NCBI GenBank assembly: GCA_018970725.1 | Contig: JAGWVU010000003.1 | Location: 115,712 to 179,711, forward strand | Source: Verrucomicrobiota bacterium | Lineage (GTDB): Bacteria > Verrucomicrobiota > Verrucomicrobiia > Verrucomicrobiales > DEV007 | Length of the DNA: 64,000 nt | Direction: 5' to 3' | Shown: positions 51,662 through 60,887 of the stretch, piece by piece | How positions within the stretch are numbered: position 1 is the first letter of the stretch | How the letters are laid out: the number at the start of each line of letters is the position of its first letter | Program-made: the position numbers and the translations under genes | The notes under the pieces: model-generated | Seen by the model: the letters and a program-made list of their open reading frames with translations, nothing else | Told to the model about the DNA's origin: nothing | The model's database searches: none

Positions 51662-52774
51662 TCAGCGGCGAGCGGTTGATCGGTCTGCAAGCCACATGGC
51701 CGTGCGCGGCCAAAGGCCTCCCTCCTTGTGTGCCTTGCGGCTGACGGCCAGCCCGATGTGGCCGGCATCGATCGAGAGGGAACGGATATCCCTGCTTCCC
51801 GCCAGCTTTTGCAAGGCGAGGGTCGAGAGAGGGGGGACGAGATGATCCGAATCAGCCGTCAGCAAGAGCAAAGGGCATTTGAGGTCCCCGAGATTGACCT
51901 TCTTTCCATTGAGCTTGAATTCTCCCCGGACAAGTTCATTGCCTTGATAGAGACATTTAACAAACTCACGGAAGGTCTCGCCTGGCACGGGGATATTGTC
52001 ATTGGACCAGCGCTCCATGGCAAAAAAATTCTGGAGAAAATCATCGTCGTGCAGCCGATCATAGAGATCCCGGTATTTCTGGACGTAGTTGCGGACAGGC
52101 TTCATCATCTGAAAGGCATTCTGAAGAAAAGCTCCCGGACAATTTCCATAGGTATCGACCAATGAATCCACATCAAAATAATCCTTGTCCGTCCACAAGT
52201 TGAGAAGGCCCTCCTTGTGGTCGAAATCGATCGGCGCGGCCATGAGGATGAGGTTGCGGATCTGTTCCGGATAACGGCAGGCATAGAGAGTCGAGAAGGT
52301 GCCACCCATGCAATAGCCAAGCAAATTCAGCTGGGGCGAACCGCTGGCTTCGCAGACAAAGTCAGCCACGTTCTTCATGAACCCACAAACATAATCCTTG
52401 ATTCGCAGGCTGCGGTCCGCCGCCGTCGGGACACCCCAGTCGATCAAATAGACATCGTGTCCGCGTTTCAGGAACTGACTGACCACGCTGCGATCGGATT
52501 GGAGATCGAGGATGTAGGGACGGTTCACGAGCGCGAAGCACACGAGGAGAGGCTCGGCATAGTCCACGTTTACCCCGGGGGTTCGGCTTTTGTAGCGAAG
52601 AAGCCGGAGGGAATCCTCCTCATAGACGACTTCGTGAGGCGTTCGTTGCACATCGACGTCACGAAAGTAGCGGCCGATGGTGGCTCCATTGAGGCAGCGT
52701 TCCCAATGACGGAAATATTCCGCTTGGGCTTCGCGCTGGAAGTTCAGGAGGGTGTCGATCAGGGGAGAGGTCAT
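51662..52774 (-). CDS. phaC: Class III poly(3-hydroxyalkanoate) synthase subunit PhaC
   Basis: The 370-residue product is a class III PhaC, shorter than class I/II enzymes of about 560-600 residues. The catalytic triad is C155 in LLGYCMGGTF, D310 in TADSDHLVPP and H339 in DAGHIGLAVS, matching C149, D302 and H331 of the Allochromatium enzyme. It polymerises 3-hydroxybutyryl-CoA on granule surfaces together with PhaE, encoded two genes upstream. Base composition in the middle of the gene is less GC-rich than its neighbours. It is the last gene of the operon and is followed by a strong terminator. Confidence 0.95.
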   Translation of the reverse strand: MTSPLIDTLLNFQREAQAEYFRHWERCLNGATIGRYFRDVDVQRTPHEVVYEEDSLRLLRYKSRTPGVNVDYAEPLLVCFALVNRPYILDLQSDRSVVSQFLKRGHDVYLIDWGVPTAADRSLRIKDYVCGFMKNVADFVCEASGSPQLNLLGYCMGGTFSTLYACRYPEQIRNLILMAAPIDFDHKEGLLNLWTDKDYFDVDSLVDTYGNCPGAFLQNAFQMMKPVRNYVQKYRDLYDRLHDDDFLQNFFAMERWSNDNIPVPGETFREFVKCLYQGNELVRGEFKLNGKKVNLGDLKCPLLLLTADSDHLVPPLSTLALQKLAGSRDIRSLSIDAGHIGLAVSRKAHKEGGLWPRTAMWLADRSTARR

Positions 52775-52787
52775 TGATTTGTCAGTT

Positions 52788-53606
52788 TCAACGCATGAGC
52801 ATGCCGCCGTTCACATCGAGGACATGGCCTGTTATGTAAGAGGCTGCCGGGGAACTCAGAAAGCTCACCGCGGCGGCGATTTCCCGTGGTTCCGCGAGGC
52901 GGCCCACCGGCGTGCGCTCCAAAACGGATTGCATGGCGCGCTCAGGCACCTCAGCCGTCATTCGGGTGGAGACGAATCCGGGAGCGATTGCGTTGACCGT
53001 GACCCCTTTCCGGGCGTATTCGATGGCCAGTGTTTTGGTCAGGGCAATGACCCCGGCTTTCGCGGCTGCATAGTTCGCCTGGCCAAATCCGCCGGCTTCG
53101 CCGATGATGCTTGAGATATTCACCACTCTGCCCCATCCTCGGTCCGCCATGCCGTCGATGAAGCAGCGGGTCACGGAAAATACTCCGGTGAGGTTCACCG
53201 CGAGCACGCCATGCCACATGTCGTAGGTCATTTTCTTGAAGGTGCGGTCCCGGGTGATGCCGGCGTTGTTGACCACGATGTCGATCGCCGGAAAGACGGA
53301 TTCGATCGCGCGGGCCATCTTTTCGACTTCGGCGGGATGCGCGATATCATGGCTGTAACTGGTGGAGCGGCGCCCGAAGTCCTTGATCTGTGCGGTGACG
53401 TCGTCTGCGAACTTGCATCCCGTGTAACAAGTGATGGCGACGTCGGCCCCGAGGGAGGCGAGGCTCAACGCGATGGCGCGTCCGATCCCCCTGGAGCCTC
53501 CGGTCACCAACGCCGTTCGTCCGTGAAGGCTCCAGTCCTGCATCCGCACGTATTCTGGCTCTGTGGTTTCCGGTAGGGGAATCGTTTCGATGGTCGTGGG
53601 ATTCAT
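52788..53606 (-). CDS. phaB: Acetoacetyl-CoA reductase
   Basis: The 272-residue short-chain dehydrogenase has GGSRGIGRAI (about residues 36-45), NNAGITRDRTFKKM and the active-site segment ISSIIGEAGGFGQANYAAAKAG. The NAGITRD and FGQANY segments are characteristic of PhaB/FabG proteins. An N-terminal extension of about 27 residues precedes the domain. It reduces acetoacetyl-CoA to (R)-3-hydroxybutyryl-CoA, the monomer for PhaC. It lies between phaE (17 bases upstream) and phaC (13 bases downstream). Confidence 0.92.
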   Translation of the reverse strand: MNPTTIETIPLPETTEPEYVRMQDWSLHGRTALVTGGSRGIGRAIALSLASLGADVAITCYTGCKFADDVTAQIKDFGRRSTSYSHDIAHPAEVEKMARAIESVFPAIDIVVNNAGITRDRTFKKMTYDMWHGVLAVNLTGVFSVTRCFIDGMADRGWGRVVNISSIIGEAGGFGQANYAAAKAGVIALTKTLAIEYARKGVTVNAIAPGFVSTRMTAEVPERAMQSVLERTPVGRLAEPREIAAAVSFLSSPAASYITGHVLDVNGGMLMR

Positions 53607-53623
53607 GTTGAGGCTGATGGGGT

Positions 53624-54349
53624 TCAGGACCGGGGCCGGGAAGTGCGCTTGGAGGAACCGGAAGGATTGTTAGAGGTCGCGCCCTTTTTCAGGGAGGGCC
53701 CGGGCGAGCGTGGGACCGCCTGGCGGGGACGTTTGGCCGAGGGGGCCTCGGGTTTGGTGCTTCCGGAACGCCTTGTGCGTCTTCCGCTCGTGGACTGGAA
53801 GTGTTCCATCGTCGTTTCCAATCGCTCGAGACGCGATTCGACGCTTTCAAGCGCCGTCAGGATCTTCGACCCAAGCGATTCATCAGGACGTCCGCCAATC
53901 TGCTCCCGCATTTCCCTCATGCGCTCCCTCAGCTCGGTGTCGAGGTGTCGAATGATACTGTCCTCGAAACTATGCAGCCTCTCGTAGAGTCCGCTGATGT
54001 CATTCGCGGTAGGAATTCCCGCATTCCTCACGAACTCCTTGGTGACGTTGTCGGATTGCTGCTTGGTCTTGACGGCCAGATCCGACTGGTGGCGCATCCA
54101 GTCGAGAAATTGCGGGCTGCGCAAATAGACATCGAGGCTATCGCTCATCGCATCCATCCAGCGGCGCTCCCAGTCACGGAGATAACGGGAGGGATTGAGC
54201 AGGTTGGCAGGTTGAGCGTCGGTCTGCCAGGCGAACCCGGCGGTTTCCTTGGCGATCTGGGACCAAAGATCCATCAGGGGGCGCATCATGAGGTTGTCCT
54301 GTTCTGCGTTGCCGGAAGGACGGGGGGCGTTCGGGGTGACTGAGGGCAT
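53624..54349 (-). CDS. phaE: Class III PHA synthase subunit PhaE
   Basis: The 241-residue product resembles PhaE: a helical N-terminal region with PLMDLWSQIAKETAGF, SLDVYLRSPQFLDWMRHQSDLAVKTKQQ and NDISGLYERLHSFEDSIIRHL, then a coiled coil (ESVESRLERLETTMEHF). The last 60 residues are a low-complexity basic tail rich in K, R, S and P. PhaE has no active site but is required for class III PhaC activity. Its place between phaA and phaB in a pha operon confirms the call. Confidence 0.87.
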   Translation of the reverse strand: MPSVTPNAPRPSGNAEQDNLMMRPLMDLWSQIAKETAGFAWQTDAQPANLLNPSRYLRDWERRWMDAMSDSLDVYLRSPQFLDWMRHQSDLAVKTKQQSDNVTKEFVRNAGIPTANDISGLYERLHSFEDSIIRHLDTELRERMREMREQIGGRPDESLGSKILTALESVESRLERLETTMEHFQSTSGRRTRRSGSTKPEAPSAKRPRQAVPRSPGPSLKKGATSNNPSGSSKRTSRPRS

Positions 54350-54361
54350 AGGGTGGTCGTT

Positions 54362-55567
54362 TTAGGTTTCGGTTGATTCGATGGCCAGCGCGATGGCTTC
54401 TCCGCCGCCGATGCAGACAGAGGCGATGCCCCGGTTGGATTGGGTGCGCCGGAGAGCGGTCGCCAGGGTGACCAGAATCCGGGCACCGCTGCAGCCGATG
54501 GGATGACCGAGGGCGACTGCGCCGCCACAGGGATTGAGTTTGGCGTGGGGAATGCCCAATTCCCGGGCGGTGGCGAGAGCTACCGCCGAGAAGGCCTCGT
54601 TGACTTCGAAGAGATCGACGTCGCCGATCGACCAATTGAGATGATCGAGGAGCCGTTGAATGGCTCCGATTGGAGCCAGGGTGAACCATTCCGGTTCGCG
54701 GCTGAAGGTGGTGTGAGCCACGATCCGGGCCAAAGGACGGAGGCGCAGTTGGGCGCAGACGGCGCCGGAAGCGAGCAGGACCGCGGCCGCTCCATCGTTC
54801 AGGCTGGAAGCGTTTCCAGCCGTGACCGTGCCGTCTGGTGAGAAGGCCGGTCGCAGCTCCCTGAGCTTTTGAGCGTCGAACCGCCCCGGTTCCTCGTCCT
54901 CGTTGACCAAGGACACCTTTTTGCGCGCCGTGACGCCGACGGGGACGATCTCTTCGACGAAAACACCGTCGCGGATGGCACGGCGTGCGCGAATATAGCT
55001 TTCTTCGGCGTAATCGTCCTGTTGTTGACGCGTGAATCCGTATTTGGCCGCGCAGCGATCTCCGTAGACTCCCATGTGTTTGTCGCCGTAGACGTCCCAG
55101 AGGCCGTCATGCACCATGGAATCGACCAGTTCACCGTTCCCCATCCTGTATCCTTCCCGCGCCCTGAGGAGAAGGTAGGGGGCGCCGCTCATGCTTTCCA
55201 TGCCGCCGGCCACCACCAAACCGGCCGAGCCCGTCTGAATCGATTGCATCCCTGAGACGACGGCTTGCAAGCCGGATCCGCAGACCTTGTTCAGGGTGAG
55301 GGCGGAGGTCGATGTGGGGAGTCCGGCGCGAATGGCGGCCTGTCTGGCGGGATTTTGCCCGATCCCCGCGGAGAGCACGTTCCCCATGATCACCGAATCG
55401 GCGCAATCCGAAGCGATCCCGGCGCGCTCGACGACGGCTCGGATCACGGACGCTCCGAGGATCGGCAGGGGCACGCTGGCGAGGCTTCCGCAAAACGAGC
55501 CGATAGGGGTCCTGGCGGCGGATATAAGAAACACATCAACCTCGCCGATTATTCCGGATGCAGCCAT
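54362..55567 (-). CDS. phaA: Acetyl-CoA C-acetyltransferase (biosynthetic thiolase)
   Basis: The 401-residue product has nucleophile C96 in LNKVCGSGLQAV, NEAFSAVAL, and the C-terminal pair CGGAVALGHPIGCSGARI that supplies the second catalytic cysteine and histidine. It condenses two acetyl-CoA to acetoacetyl-CoA, the first step of polyhydroxybutyrate synthesis. The ATG at 55567 was chosen; upstream residues of the open frame do not match the family. It is 12 bases before phaE and 35 after the phasin gene. Confidence 0.95.
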   Translation of the reverse strand: MAASGIIGEVDVFLISAARTPIGSFCGSLASVPLPILGASVIRAVVERAGIASDCADSVIMGNVLSAGIGQNPARQAAIRAGLPTSTSALTLNKVCGSGLQAVVSGMQSIQTGSAGLVVAGGMESMSGAPYLLLRAREGYRMGNGELVDSMVHDGLWDVYGDKHMGVYGDRCAAKYGFTRQQQDDYAEESYIRARRAIRDGVFVEEIVPVGVTARKKVSLVNEDEEPGRFDAQKLRELRPAFSPDGTVTAGNASSLNDGAAAVLLASGAVCAQLRLRPLARIVAHTTFSREPEWFTLAPIGAIQRLLDHLNWSIGDVDLFEVNEAFSAVALATARELGIPHAKLNPCGGAVALGHPIGCSGARILVTLATALRRTQSNRGIASVCIGGGEAIALAIESTET

Positions 55568-55602
55568 GGGGTGCGCGGGTGTGGATCGTGGGGAAAGTCG
55601 AA

Positions 55603-56091
55603 TCAACCCTCAGTCCTGCCAAAAGGAGAAGAGGCGAATTCCAATAGGGTCTTCGCGGCATCCTGAAACTCGTTGAGCTGGGCCTCCGAGCTCTTGTGCC
55701 AAGCCGCGAGCGTGTCTCGCAAAAAGGGCTCGATCCTTTCGGCGAAGGCTTCCGGACTGGAGGTGCGGCCGAGACACAAGGCTTGCTCCATGGTCGCCAG
55801 CGCGCCGTGATATTGGAGGTCGAGCACCTCGCGCCTCCTCTGCAGCATTTGGTCCATGCTTTCGGCCCAACGACTTTGAAAATGTTCGAGGTCCGGGGTG
55901 GGCCGGGAACCTCTCTCTCCGGGAGTCCGCGTGGCTCCGGCCCATGCCCCCAGCAGATCTTCCTGCATCTTGAGAAAATCCCGTTGCATCTCGACGGCCG
56001 CGCCGGTTGCCCTTCCGATGGTTTCAAAAGCCTCATGTAAGGCTTTCCGTCCTTTCTCTTGTGCCTGGTGCATCGTATCCTTGTGTTCCAT
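55603..56091 (-). CDS. phaP: Phasin-family granule protein
   Basis: The 162-residue product is mainly amphipathic helix without signal peptide or membrane segment, for example ALHEAFETIGRATGAAVEMQRDFLKMQEDLLG and WAESMDQMLQRRREVLDLQ. The layout matches phasins, which coat polyhydroxyalkanoate granules. It is the first gene of the pha operon and is divergent from phaR, the usual phasin regulator. Sequence similarity among phasins is weak, so the call leans partly on position. Confidence 0.8.
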   Translation of the reverse strand: MEHKDTMHQAQEKGRKALHEAFETIGRATGAAVEMQRDFLKMQEDLLGAWAGATRTPGERGSRPTPDLEHFQSRWAESMDQMLQRRREVLDLQYHGALATMEQALCLGRTSSPEAFAERIEPFLRDTLAAWHKSSEAQLNEFQDAAKTLLEFASSPFGRTEG

Positions 56092-56334
56092 ACAATCTTT
56101 TCCGCCTGTTTTGCAAAGTGGCGAAACGCTCTATCTCATCTCATGCCGGATGAGGAAGATAAAGTCAAATTGTTTTGCTGCATGCGCAACAATTCGTCGA
56201 ATTTCCCCGGGATGGCGCGACAACTTGATGAGCGAACAGGGATAAGTTCGAGGCATGTTCATCTTCCGAAATGCTGCAAAAACAACATGCTTCCCGGATT
56301 TGCCCGTGGGCCCGCCATGGCATAGACTGGAAAC
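56092..56334. promoter_or_regulatory. Divergent control region phaP / phaR
   Basis: The 243 bases between the two divergent starts contain TTTTGCAAAG at 56109-56118, 18 bases from the phaP ATG. They also hold an imperfect inverted repeat TTGTTTTGC-N5-GCGCAACAA at 56170-56192, and a GCTGCAAAAAC at 56273-56283. TGC-rich sites of this kind are candidate PhaR operators, and the TTTGCAAA core is also shared in part with the aceBA upstream region. No clear -35/-10 pair was seen. Confidence 0.45.
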
Positions 56335-56856
56335 ATGACTTCGGCCGACGGTCCCATCCAAATCAAGCGTTACCCGAACCGTCGGTATTACGCGCGACAG
56401 GCCAAGGCTTACGTGTCGTTGCAGGATATTGAGCGCATGGTCCGGGAAGGGAATACTGTGGAAATCACTGACAGCCAATCCGGGGCCGATATCACGCGGA
56501 TGGTCCTTGCGCAGATCATCATGGAGCAGCATCCGGACCGGTTCTCCGTTTTCCCTCCGGCCATGCTGCATGCCGTGTTGCAGGCGAACGACGCGATGTC
56601 CGGGTTTCTCCGGGAATACTTTGAGCAGTGTCTGGTTTATATCGAGTGGTTGCGGCGGACGGGTGGATCGGGTGCGGTGCCGAATCCGGCGGAATGGATG
56701 AAGGGATGGATGGAGCGGATGCATCCCGGATCAGGCCGCGAGTTCACGAAGGCACCTCCGGCAGATGCCGATCTGGTGCGTCGTATGGCCGACTTGGAAG
56801 CCCGGCTTCAAAGGATGGAGGGCCGGGCCACCAAAAAGGGAGGGAGACCGGGGTGA
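56335..56856 (+). CDS. phaR: Polyhydroxyalkanoate synthesis regulator PhaR
   Basis: The 173-residue product has the PHB/PHA accumulation regulator DNA-binding domain at its N-terminus (IKRYPNRRYYARQAKAYVSLQDIERMVREGNTVEI, residues 9-43) and then a PHB_acc-type segment (ITRMVLAQIIMEQHPDR and later). A short C-terminal coiled coil (ADLVRRMADLEARLQRMEG) follows. PhaR represses phasin and its own gene until it is drawn away by nascent granules. It is divergent from the phaP-led operon, the usual arrangement. Confidence 0.93.
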   Translation: MTSADGPIQIKRYPNRRYYARQAKAYVSLQDIERMVREGNTVEITDSQSGADITRMVLAQIIMEQHPDRFSVFPPAMLHAVLQANDAMSGFLREYFEQCLVYIEWLRRTGGSGAVPNPAEWMKGWMERMHPGSGREFTKAPPADADLVRRMADLEARLQRMEGRATKKGGRPG

Positions 56857-56892
56857 AAGGTTCCCCGGGATGGAGCGCCGCCGGATGCCCGT

Positions 56893-58185
56893 CTACTCCC
56901 GGCGGAACTGGCCGGATTCGGTCGATCCGGAGAGAGCCGTCGTGGAGCAGGTGCCGCCCGAGATGACTTTGGCGACGTCGTCGAAGTAGCCTGTGCCGAC
57001 CTCCTGCTGGTGCCTTGTGGCTGTGTATCCATCCGCTTCGCGGGCGAATTCCCGTTGTTGCAAATCGCTATATCCCTTCATCCCGGTGCCGAGGTAGTCC
57101 TTTGAAAGTTCGAACATGGAGAGGTTGAGACTGTGAAACCCGGCCAGGGTGACGAACTGGAACCTGTAGCCGAGCCGCGCCAGACGGGTTTGAAACTCCG
57201 CGAGGGATCGTTCGTCGAGATTGAGTTTCCAGTTGAACGAGGGCGAGCAATTGTAGGCGAGAGGTTTTCCGGGGAATTCCGCGTGCACTGCCTCGGCGAA
57301 GCGACGGGCGGATTCGATATCCGGCGTGGAAGTCTCGCACCAGAGGAGGTCGGCGTAAGGTGCATAGGCTTTGGCTCGAGCAATGGCCATCTCAAGGCCG
57401 CCGGTGATCCTGAAGAACCCCTCGGGGGTTCGTGTTCCCACGATGAATGGCTGGTCGGCCGGATCCGCGTCGCTGGTGAGGAGGCGGGAGCTCTCCGCGT
57501 CGGTCCGGGCGATGAGGATCGTTGGGACATCGAGAACGTCCGCAGCGAGGCGGGCCGCCGTCAGGATGCGAATGAACTGTGAGGTCGGGACGAGCACTTT
57601 GCCGCCGAGATGACCACACTTTTTTTCCGAGGACAGTTGGTCTTCAAAATGCACTCCGGCGGCGCCGGCCTCGATCATTCCCTTCATGATTTCGAAGGCG
57701 TTGAGGGGGCCGCCAAAGCCGGCCTCGGCGTCGGCGACGATCGGCGCATACCAATGGCTCCCATCCTTTGCGCCCGCGCCCCGGGCGATTTGATCGGCCC
57801 GCTGCAGGGCTTGGTTGATGCGCTTCACCAGGTGCGGAACGCTATTGGCCGGGTAAAGACTGAGGTCCGGATAGGTCTGGCCCGCGAGATTGGCATCCGC
57901 GGCCACCTGCCAACCGCTGCAGTAGATGGCCTTGAGTCCGGCGCGCACCATTTGGACGGCCTGCTGACCGCTCAGGGCCCCGAGGCTCCGCACGCAAGGT
58001 TCCGTGTGTAGAAGGTCCCAGAGGCGGGCGGCCCCGAGCCGGGCGAGGGTGTGCTCCACTTGGACGGAAGGACGCAGGCGCTCGACATCCTCCTTGGAAT
58101 AAGTCCTCGTGATGTGGCGCCAGCGGTCGCGGGGGGAGGTCGACGCTGTTCGGGTGCCAGGGCTGGAGGCTGCGGTGGTCTTCAT
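56893..58185 (-). CDS. aceA: Isocitrate lyase
   Basis: The 430-residue product matches AceA in length. The active-site cysteine is C190 in [11 protein letters not shown] (C195 in E. coli), and [27 protein letters not shown] and NCSPSFNWK are diagnostic. It splits isocitrate to glyoxylate and succinate, letting the cell grow on acetate, fatty acids or stored polyhydroxybutyrate. Its start overlaps the stop of aceB by 4 bases. It converges on phaR. Confidence 0.97.
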   Translation of the reverse strand: MKTTAASSPGTRTASTSPRDRWRHITRTYSKEDVERLRPSVQVEHTLARLGAARLWDLLHTEPCVRSLGALSGQQAVQMVRAGLKAIYCSGWQVAADANLAGQTYPDLSLYPANSVPHLVKRINQALQRADQIARGAGAKDGSHWYAPIVADAEAGFGGPLNAFEIMKGMIEAGAAGVHFEDQLSSEKKCGHLGGKVLVPTSQFIRILTAARLAADVLDVPTILIARTDAESSRLLTSDADPADQPFIVGTRTPEGFFRITGGLEMAIARAKAYAPYADLLWCETSTPDIESARRFAEAVHAEFPGKPLAYNCSPSFNWKLNLDERSLAEFQTRLARLGYRFQFVTLAGFHSLNLSMFELSKDYLGTGMKGYSDLQQREFAREADGYTATRHQQEVGTGYFDDVAKVISGGTCSTTALSGSTESGQFRRE

Positions 58186-59816
58186 ATGGTTGTTCCAGGT
58201 TCGTTCAGGGGCGTGCCGCCGTTGAGCAGATCGTAGGCGGCGACCGTGAGAAAATCCTCCAACGCGGGAGCCGTGACCAGTCGATCAAGCAGGCTCGCTG
58301 CCTGGTCGTAGTTCCCGGCGGTCCGGCGGGAACCGGGCGGGTCTGTCCTGAGTCCATCGCATTCCTGACGCAGAATTTCGCGGAAGAGGGGGGGATCGAT
58401 GACCCTCCCGTCATCAAGGGGGGCCCGGTGGCGGATCCATTGCCAGAGTTGGGAGCGGCAAATCTCGGCGGTGGCGGTGTCCTCCATCAGATTGAAAATG
58501 GGCACGCACCCCTGGCCGCCGAGCCAGGACTGGAGGTATTGCAAGGCGACGTTCACATTCTGGCGAAGCCCCGCCTCCGTTCTGGTTCCCGTCGGGGCGG
58601 CGATCAGGTCGGCGGACGACGGGATGAAGCTCTCGAGGGGTTTTCCGATCTGGTTGCCGCCCTCGAGGTTTCCGAAAATCTCCCGCGCCAGCGGAATAAG
58701 GCCGGGATGGGCGACCCACGTGCCGTCATGGCCATCCGCAACCTCCCGTCGCTTATCCGCCGCCACCTTTTCCATGGCGCTCGCGTTCGCCTCGGGATCG
58801 TCCCGGATCGGGATCTGCGCCGCCATGCCGCCCATGGCATGGATACCCCGGCGGTGGCAGGTCCGCACAACCAGCCGGGTGTAAGCGCGCAGGAAGGGCT
58901 GTGTCATCGTGACCTGCCCGCGGTCCGGGAGAAGAAACTCCGGGTGGGCCCGGAAGGTCTTGATATAACTGAACATATAGTCCCAACGACCGCAGTTCAG
59001 TCCCGCGGAGTGTTCCCTGAGTTCGTGGAGGATCTCGTCCATCTCAAACGCGGCTGGAAGAGTCTCGATCAGCACGGTGGCCCGGATGCTCCCCTTGGGA
59101 AGACCGAGGAATTGCTGGGAAAAAAGAAAGATGTCGTTCCAAAGACGGGCCTCAAGATGAGACTCCAGCTTGGGCAGATAGAAATACGGGCCGGTTCCCT
59201 TGGCCCTGATCAAGGGGGCGGCGTTGTGGAAGAAGAAGAGGCCGAAGTCCACGAGCGCTGCCGGCAGAGGCTGCCCATCGCACAGAAGATGCTTCTCCCG
59301 GAGATGCCACCCGCGCGGACGAACCATCAAGGTGGCCGGCTTCTCCTGAATACGGTAGAGTCGCCCGTCGGGCGCTTCGAACGTCAGGTCGCCAAGGACG
59401 GCTGCCTTGAGATTCGCCTGGCCGCCGATGCAGTTGTCCCAAGTGGGTGAGGTCGCATCCTCAAAGTCCGCCATGAAGACGTTCGCCCCGGAGTTCAGAC
59501 CGTTGATGATCATTTTGCGGTCGACCGGTCCGGTGATCTCCACCCGACGGTCGATCAAGTCGGGCGGGATCGGCGCAACCTTCCAATCGGCTTCCCGAAT
59601 TGCGGCCGTTTCCCTGAGGAAACCGGGGCGGGTGCCGCCATCGAACTGAAGCTGGCGTTGCCTCCGGGCCTCGAGTAGGAGCGCGAGCCGGGGCGAGAAT
59701 TCCCGGGTCAGCCGGCTGAGAAAACCCTGCGCCTCCGGCGTGAGGATGAGAGAAGTGGCAGGGGTCCGGGGCGCGCGGATCTCCAGTTCATCGGGGGGGA
59801 TGGCAAGAGCAGGCAT
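58182..59816 (-). CDS. aceB: Malate synthase A
   Basis: The 544-residue product is of the A type (about 530-550 residues). It shows [93 protein letters not shown] and [13 protein letters not shown]. It condenses glyoxylate and acetyl-CoA to malate. The ATG at 59816 was preferred to a TTG 51 bases upstream, since the extra residues would cover the likely operator. aceB precedes aceA in an operon with a 4-base overlap. Confidence 0.96.
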   Translation of the reverse strand: MPALAIPPDELEIRAPRTPATSLILTPEAQGFLSRLTREFSPRLALLLEARRQRQLQFDGGTRPGFLRETAAIREADWKVAPIPPDLIDRRVEITGPVDRKMIINGLNSGANVFMADFEDATSPTWDNCIGGQANLKAAVLGDLTFEAPDGRLYRIQEKPATLMVRPRGWHLREKHLLCDGQPLPAALVDFGLFFFHNAAPLIRAKGTGPYFYLPKLESHLEARLWNDIFLFSQQFLGLPKGSIRATVLIETLPAAFEMDEILHELREHSAGLNCGRWDYMFSYIKTFRAHPEFLLPDRGQVTMTQPFLRAYTRLVVRTCHRRGIHAMGGMAAQIPIRDDPEANASAMEKVAADKRREVADGHDGTWVAHPGLIPLAREIFGNLEGGNQIGKPLESFIPSSADLIAAPTGTRTEAGLRQNVNVALQYLQSWLGGQGCVPIFNLMEDTATAEICRSQLWQWIRHRAPLDDGRVIDPPLFREILRQECDGLRTDPPGSRRTAGNYDQAASLLDRLVTAPALEDFLTVAAYDLLNGGTPLNEPGTTI

Positions 59817-60144
59817 GGGAAGCAAGATTCTACCGGTTTGCTGTGATTGCAAATAAACGAAGGCCAAAGTGCCGCATTTACAGCAAAATGACGACAGCGG
59901 AAGAAGCGGTCGATCGAATGATGCAAATGCAAAAATTCAGTCCCGCCGCAAGCGGGCGTAAATTTGCATACGGGTTATGCCAAGATAGCGTACGGATCTT
60001 GCTTTCCCGGCGATGGACCGATGCCATCTGTCTCTTACAGATAGAACCATTCTTGCAGCGGTGCGGTCCGCTGTTTACCGTGTCTTCAAGAAGCGCGACG
60101 CGATGGCGTCGGCGCATCAGGCGAGGCCGGGGGGCAGCGGAATC
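59817..60144. other. Divergent region aceB / DUF1353 gene
   Basis: This 328-base region contains the GCAAA/TTTGC cluster (59837-59967), a small hairpin CCCGC-CGCAA-GCGGG (59942-59956) and a palindrome ATCTGT-CTCTT-ACAGAT (60026-60042). No gene is supported here apart from possible upstream starts of the next one. Confidence 0.5.
59827..59967 (-). promoter_or_regulatory. Cluster of TTTGC/GCAAA elements ahead of aceBA
   Basis: The pentamer GCAAA or its complement occurs six times in 131 bases: an inverted pair TTTGC-N7-GCAAA at 59837-59853, GCAAA at 59883, 59923 and 59929, and TTTGC at 59963. A TAGAAT (read on the minus strand, 59832-59827) next to the inverted pair could be the -10 box of aceB, which would put the pair over the -35 region. 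This resembles RamB/ScfR operators of Actinobacteria, which carry TTTGCAAA cores ahead of glyoxylate-bypass genes. Confidence 0.4.
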
Positions 60145-60834
60145 ATGCGGAAGCGTTCTTCCATGGCAGGGCAGAGGGGAGGATTCGTTCCCCGGCGCGC
60201 TCCGGTAAAACTTGGCGATGCCGAGGCTCTGGTGCTCTTCGCCTTTTTGGCTTCCTCAAGTTTTCTTTTGGCGGGAATCTCCGCCGTCACCGTGCATGCT
60301 TTGACGATGACTGGAGGGGATCTGGTTGCGTCGGTTGGAACCCTGACGCGTGCCTTTGGAGGGGATCGCCCCTGGACCTTGGGGTGGGGATTCTGGCGGG
60401 GAGGTTGGATCGGGCTTTCGGCTGTCTGGGGCGGCTGTGCGTGGGTGATGCTGCGGTATCCTCTGGGGCATGGATCCTTTCTCGGGGCCACCATCGTGGA
60501 TTTTGAGGAAAACGGCCATGGGGTGCGATTGCGGCGTGATTTGGTCTATCATGACACCCAGGGAAGATTGTGGAGTGCGCCGAAGGGGACGATCTGCCGC
60601 GGCGAATGTCTGCCGCCCGGAGTGTGGAACCTACTCGGTCCCCCGTTCTTCGGACCGCATCGGGAGGCGTCGATCATCCATGAGCATTATTGCCGGATGC
60701 GCGCGGGCGTGGCGTCGGACGTGCATCAGATGTTTTACGAAGCGTGCCGCGCCGGCGGGGTGGCCGAACCTGTGGCGAGGCTGGCGCTACGTGAGCTCCG
60801 GCTTCACGGACCCGGCTGGGGTGGGAAGCGGTGA
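60145..60834 (+). CDS. Membrane protein with DUF1353 domain
   Basis: The 229-residue product (ATG at 60145; an ATG at 60103 is possible) has two membrane segments (about residues 25-52 and 85-105). A cytoplasmic DUF1353-like domain follows: DLVYHDTQGRLWSAPKGTICRGE, then ASIIHEHYC and DVHQMFYEACRAGGVAEPVARLALRELRLHGPGW, with the conserved HE/HD-type and VHQMFY pattern. DUF1353 proteins are widespread, including in phages, with no defined activity. It lies 53 bases before the maltokinase-like gene. Confidence 0.68.
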   Translation: MRKRSSMAGQRGGFVPRRAPVKLGDAEALVLFAFLASSSFLLAGISAVTVHALTMTGGDLVASVGTLTRAFGGDRPWTLGWGFWRGGWIGLSAVWGGCAWVMLRYPLGHGSFLGATIVDFEENGHGVRLRRDLVYHDTQGRLWSAPKGTICRGECLPPGVWNLLGPPFFGPHREASIIHEHYCRMRAGVASDVHQMFYEACRAGGVAEPVARLALRELRLHGPGWGGKR

Positions 60835-60887
60835 ACCGGGATTGCGAAGAGGCTTGATTCCAGCCGTGGGTTGCAGAACGGTGCGGT

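Noticed and set aside
59942..59956. GC-rich hairpin with T-run nearby as a terminator on the minus strand
   Set aside because: The Ts start 6 bases after a 5-base stem, and no gene upstream on that strand would need ending there.
60026..60045. Sequence CTGTCTCTTACAG resembling the start of the Tn5/Nextera mosaic end
   Set aside because: Only about 10 bases match, the remainder of the mosaic end differs and no transposon or assembly break is visible; it is better described as a short palindrome.
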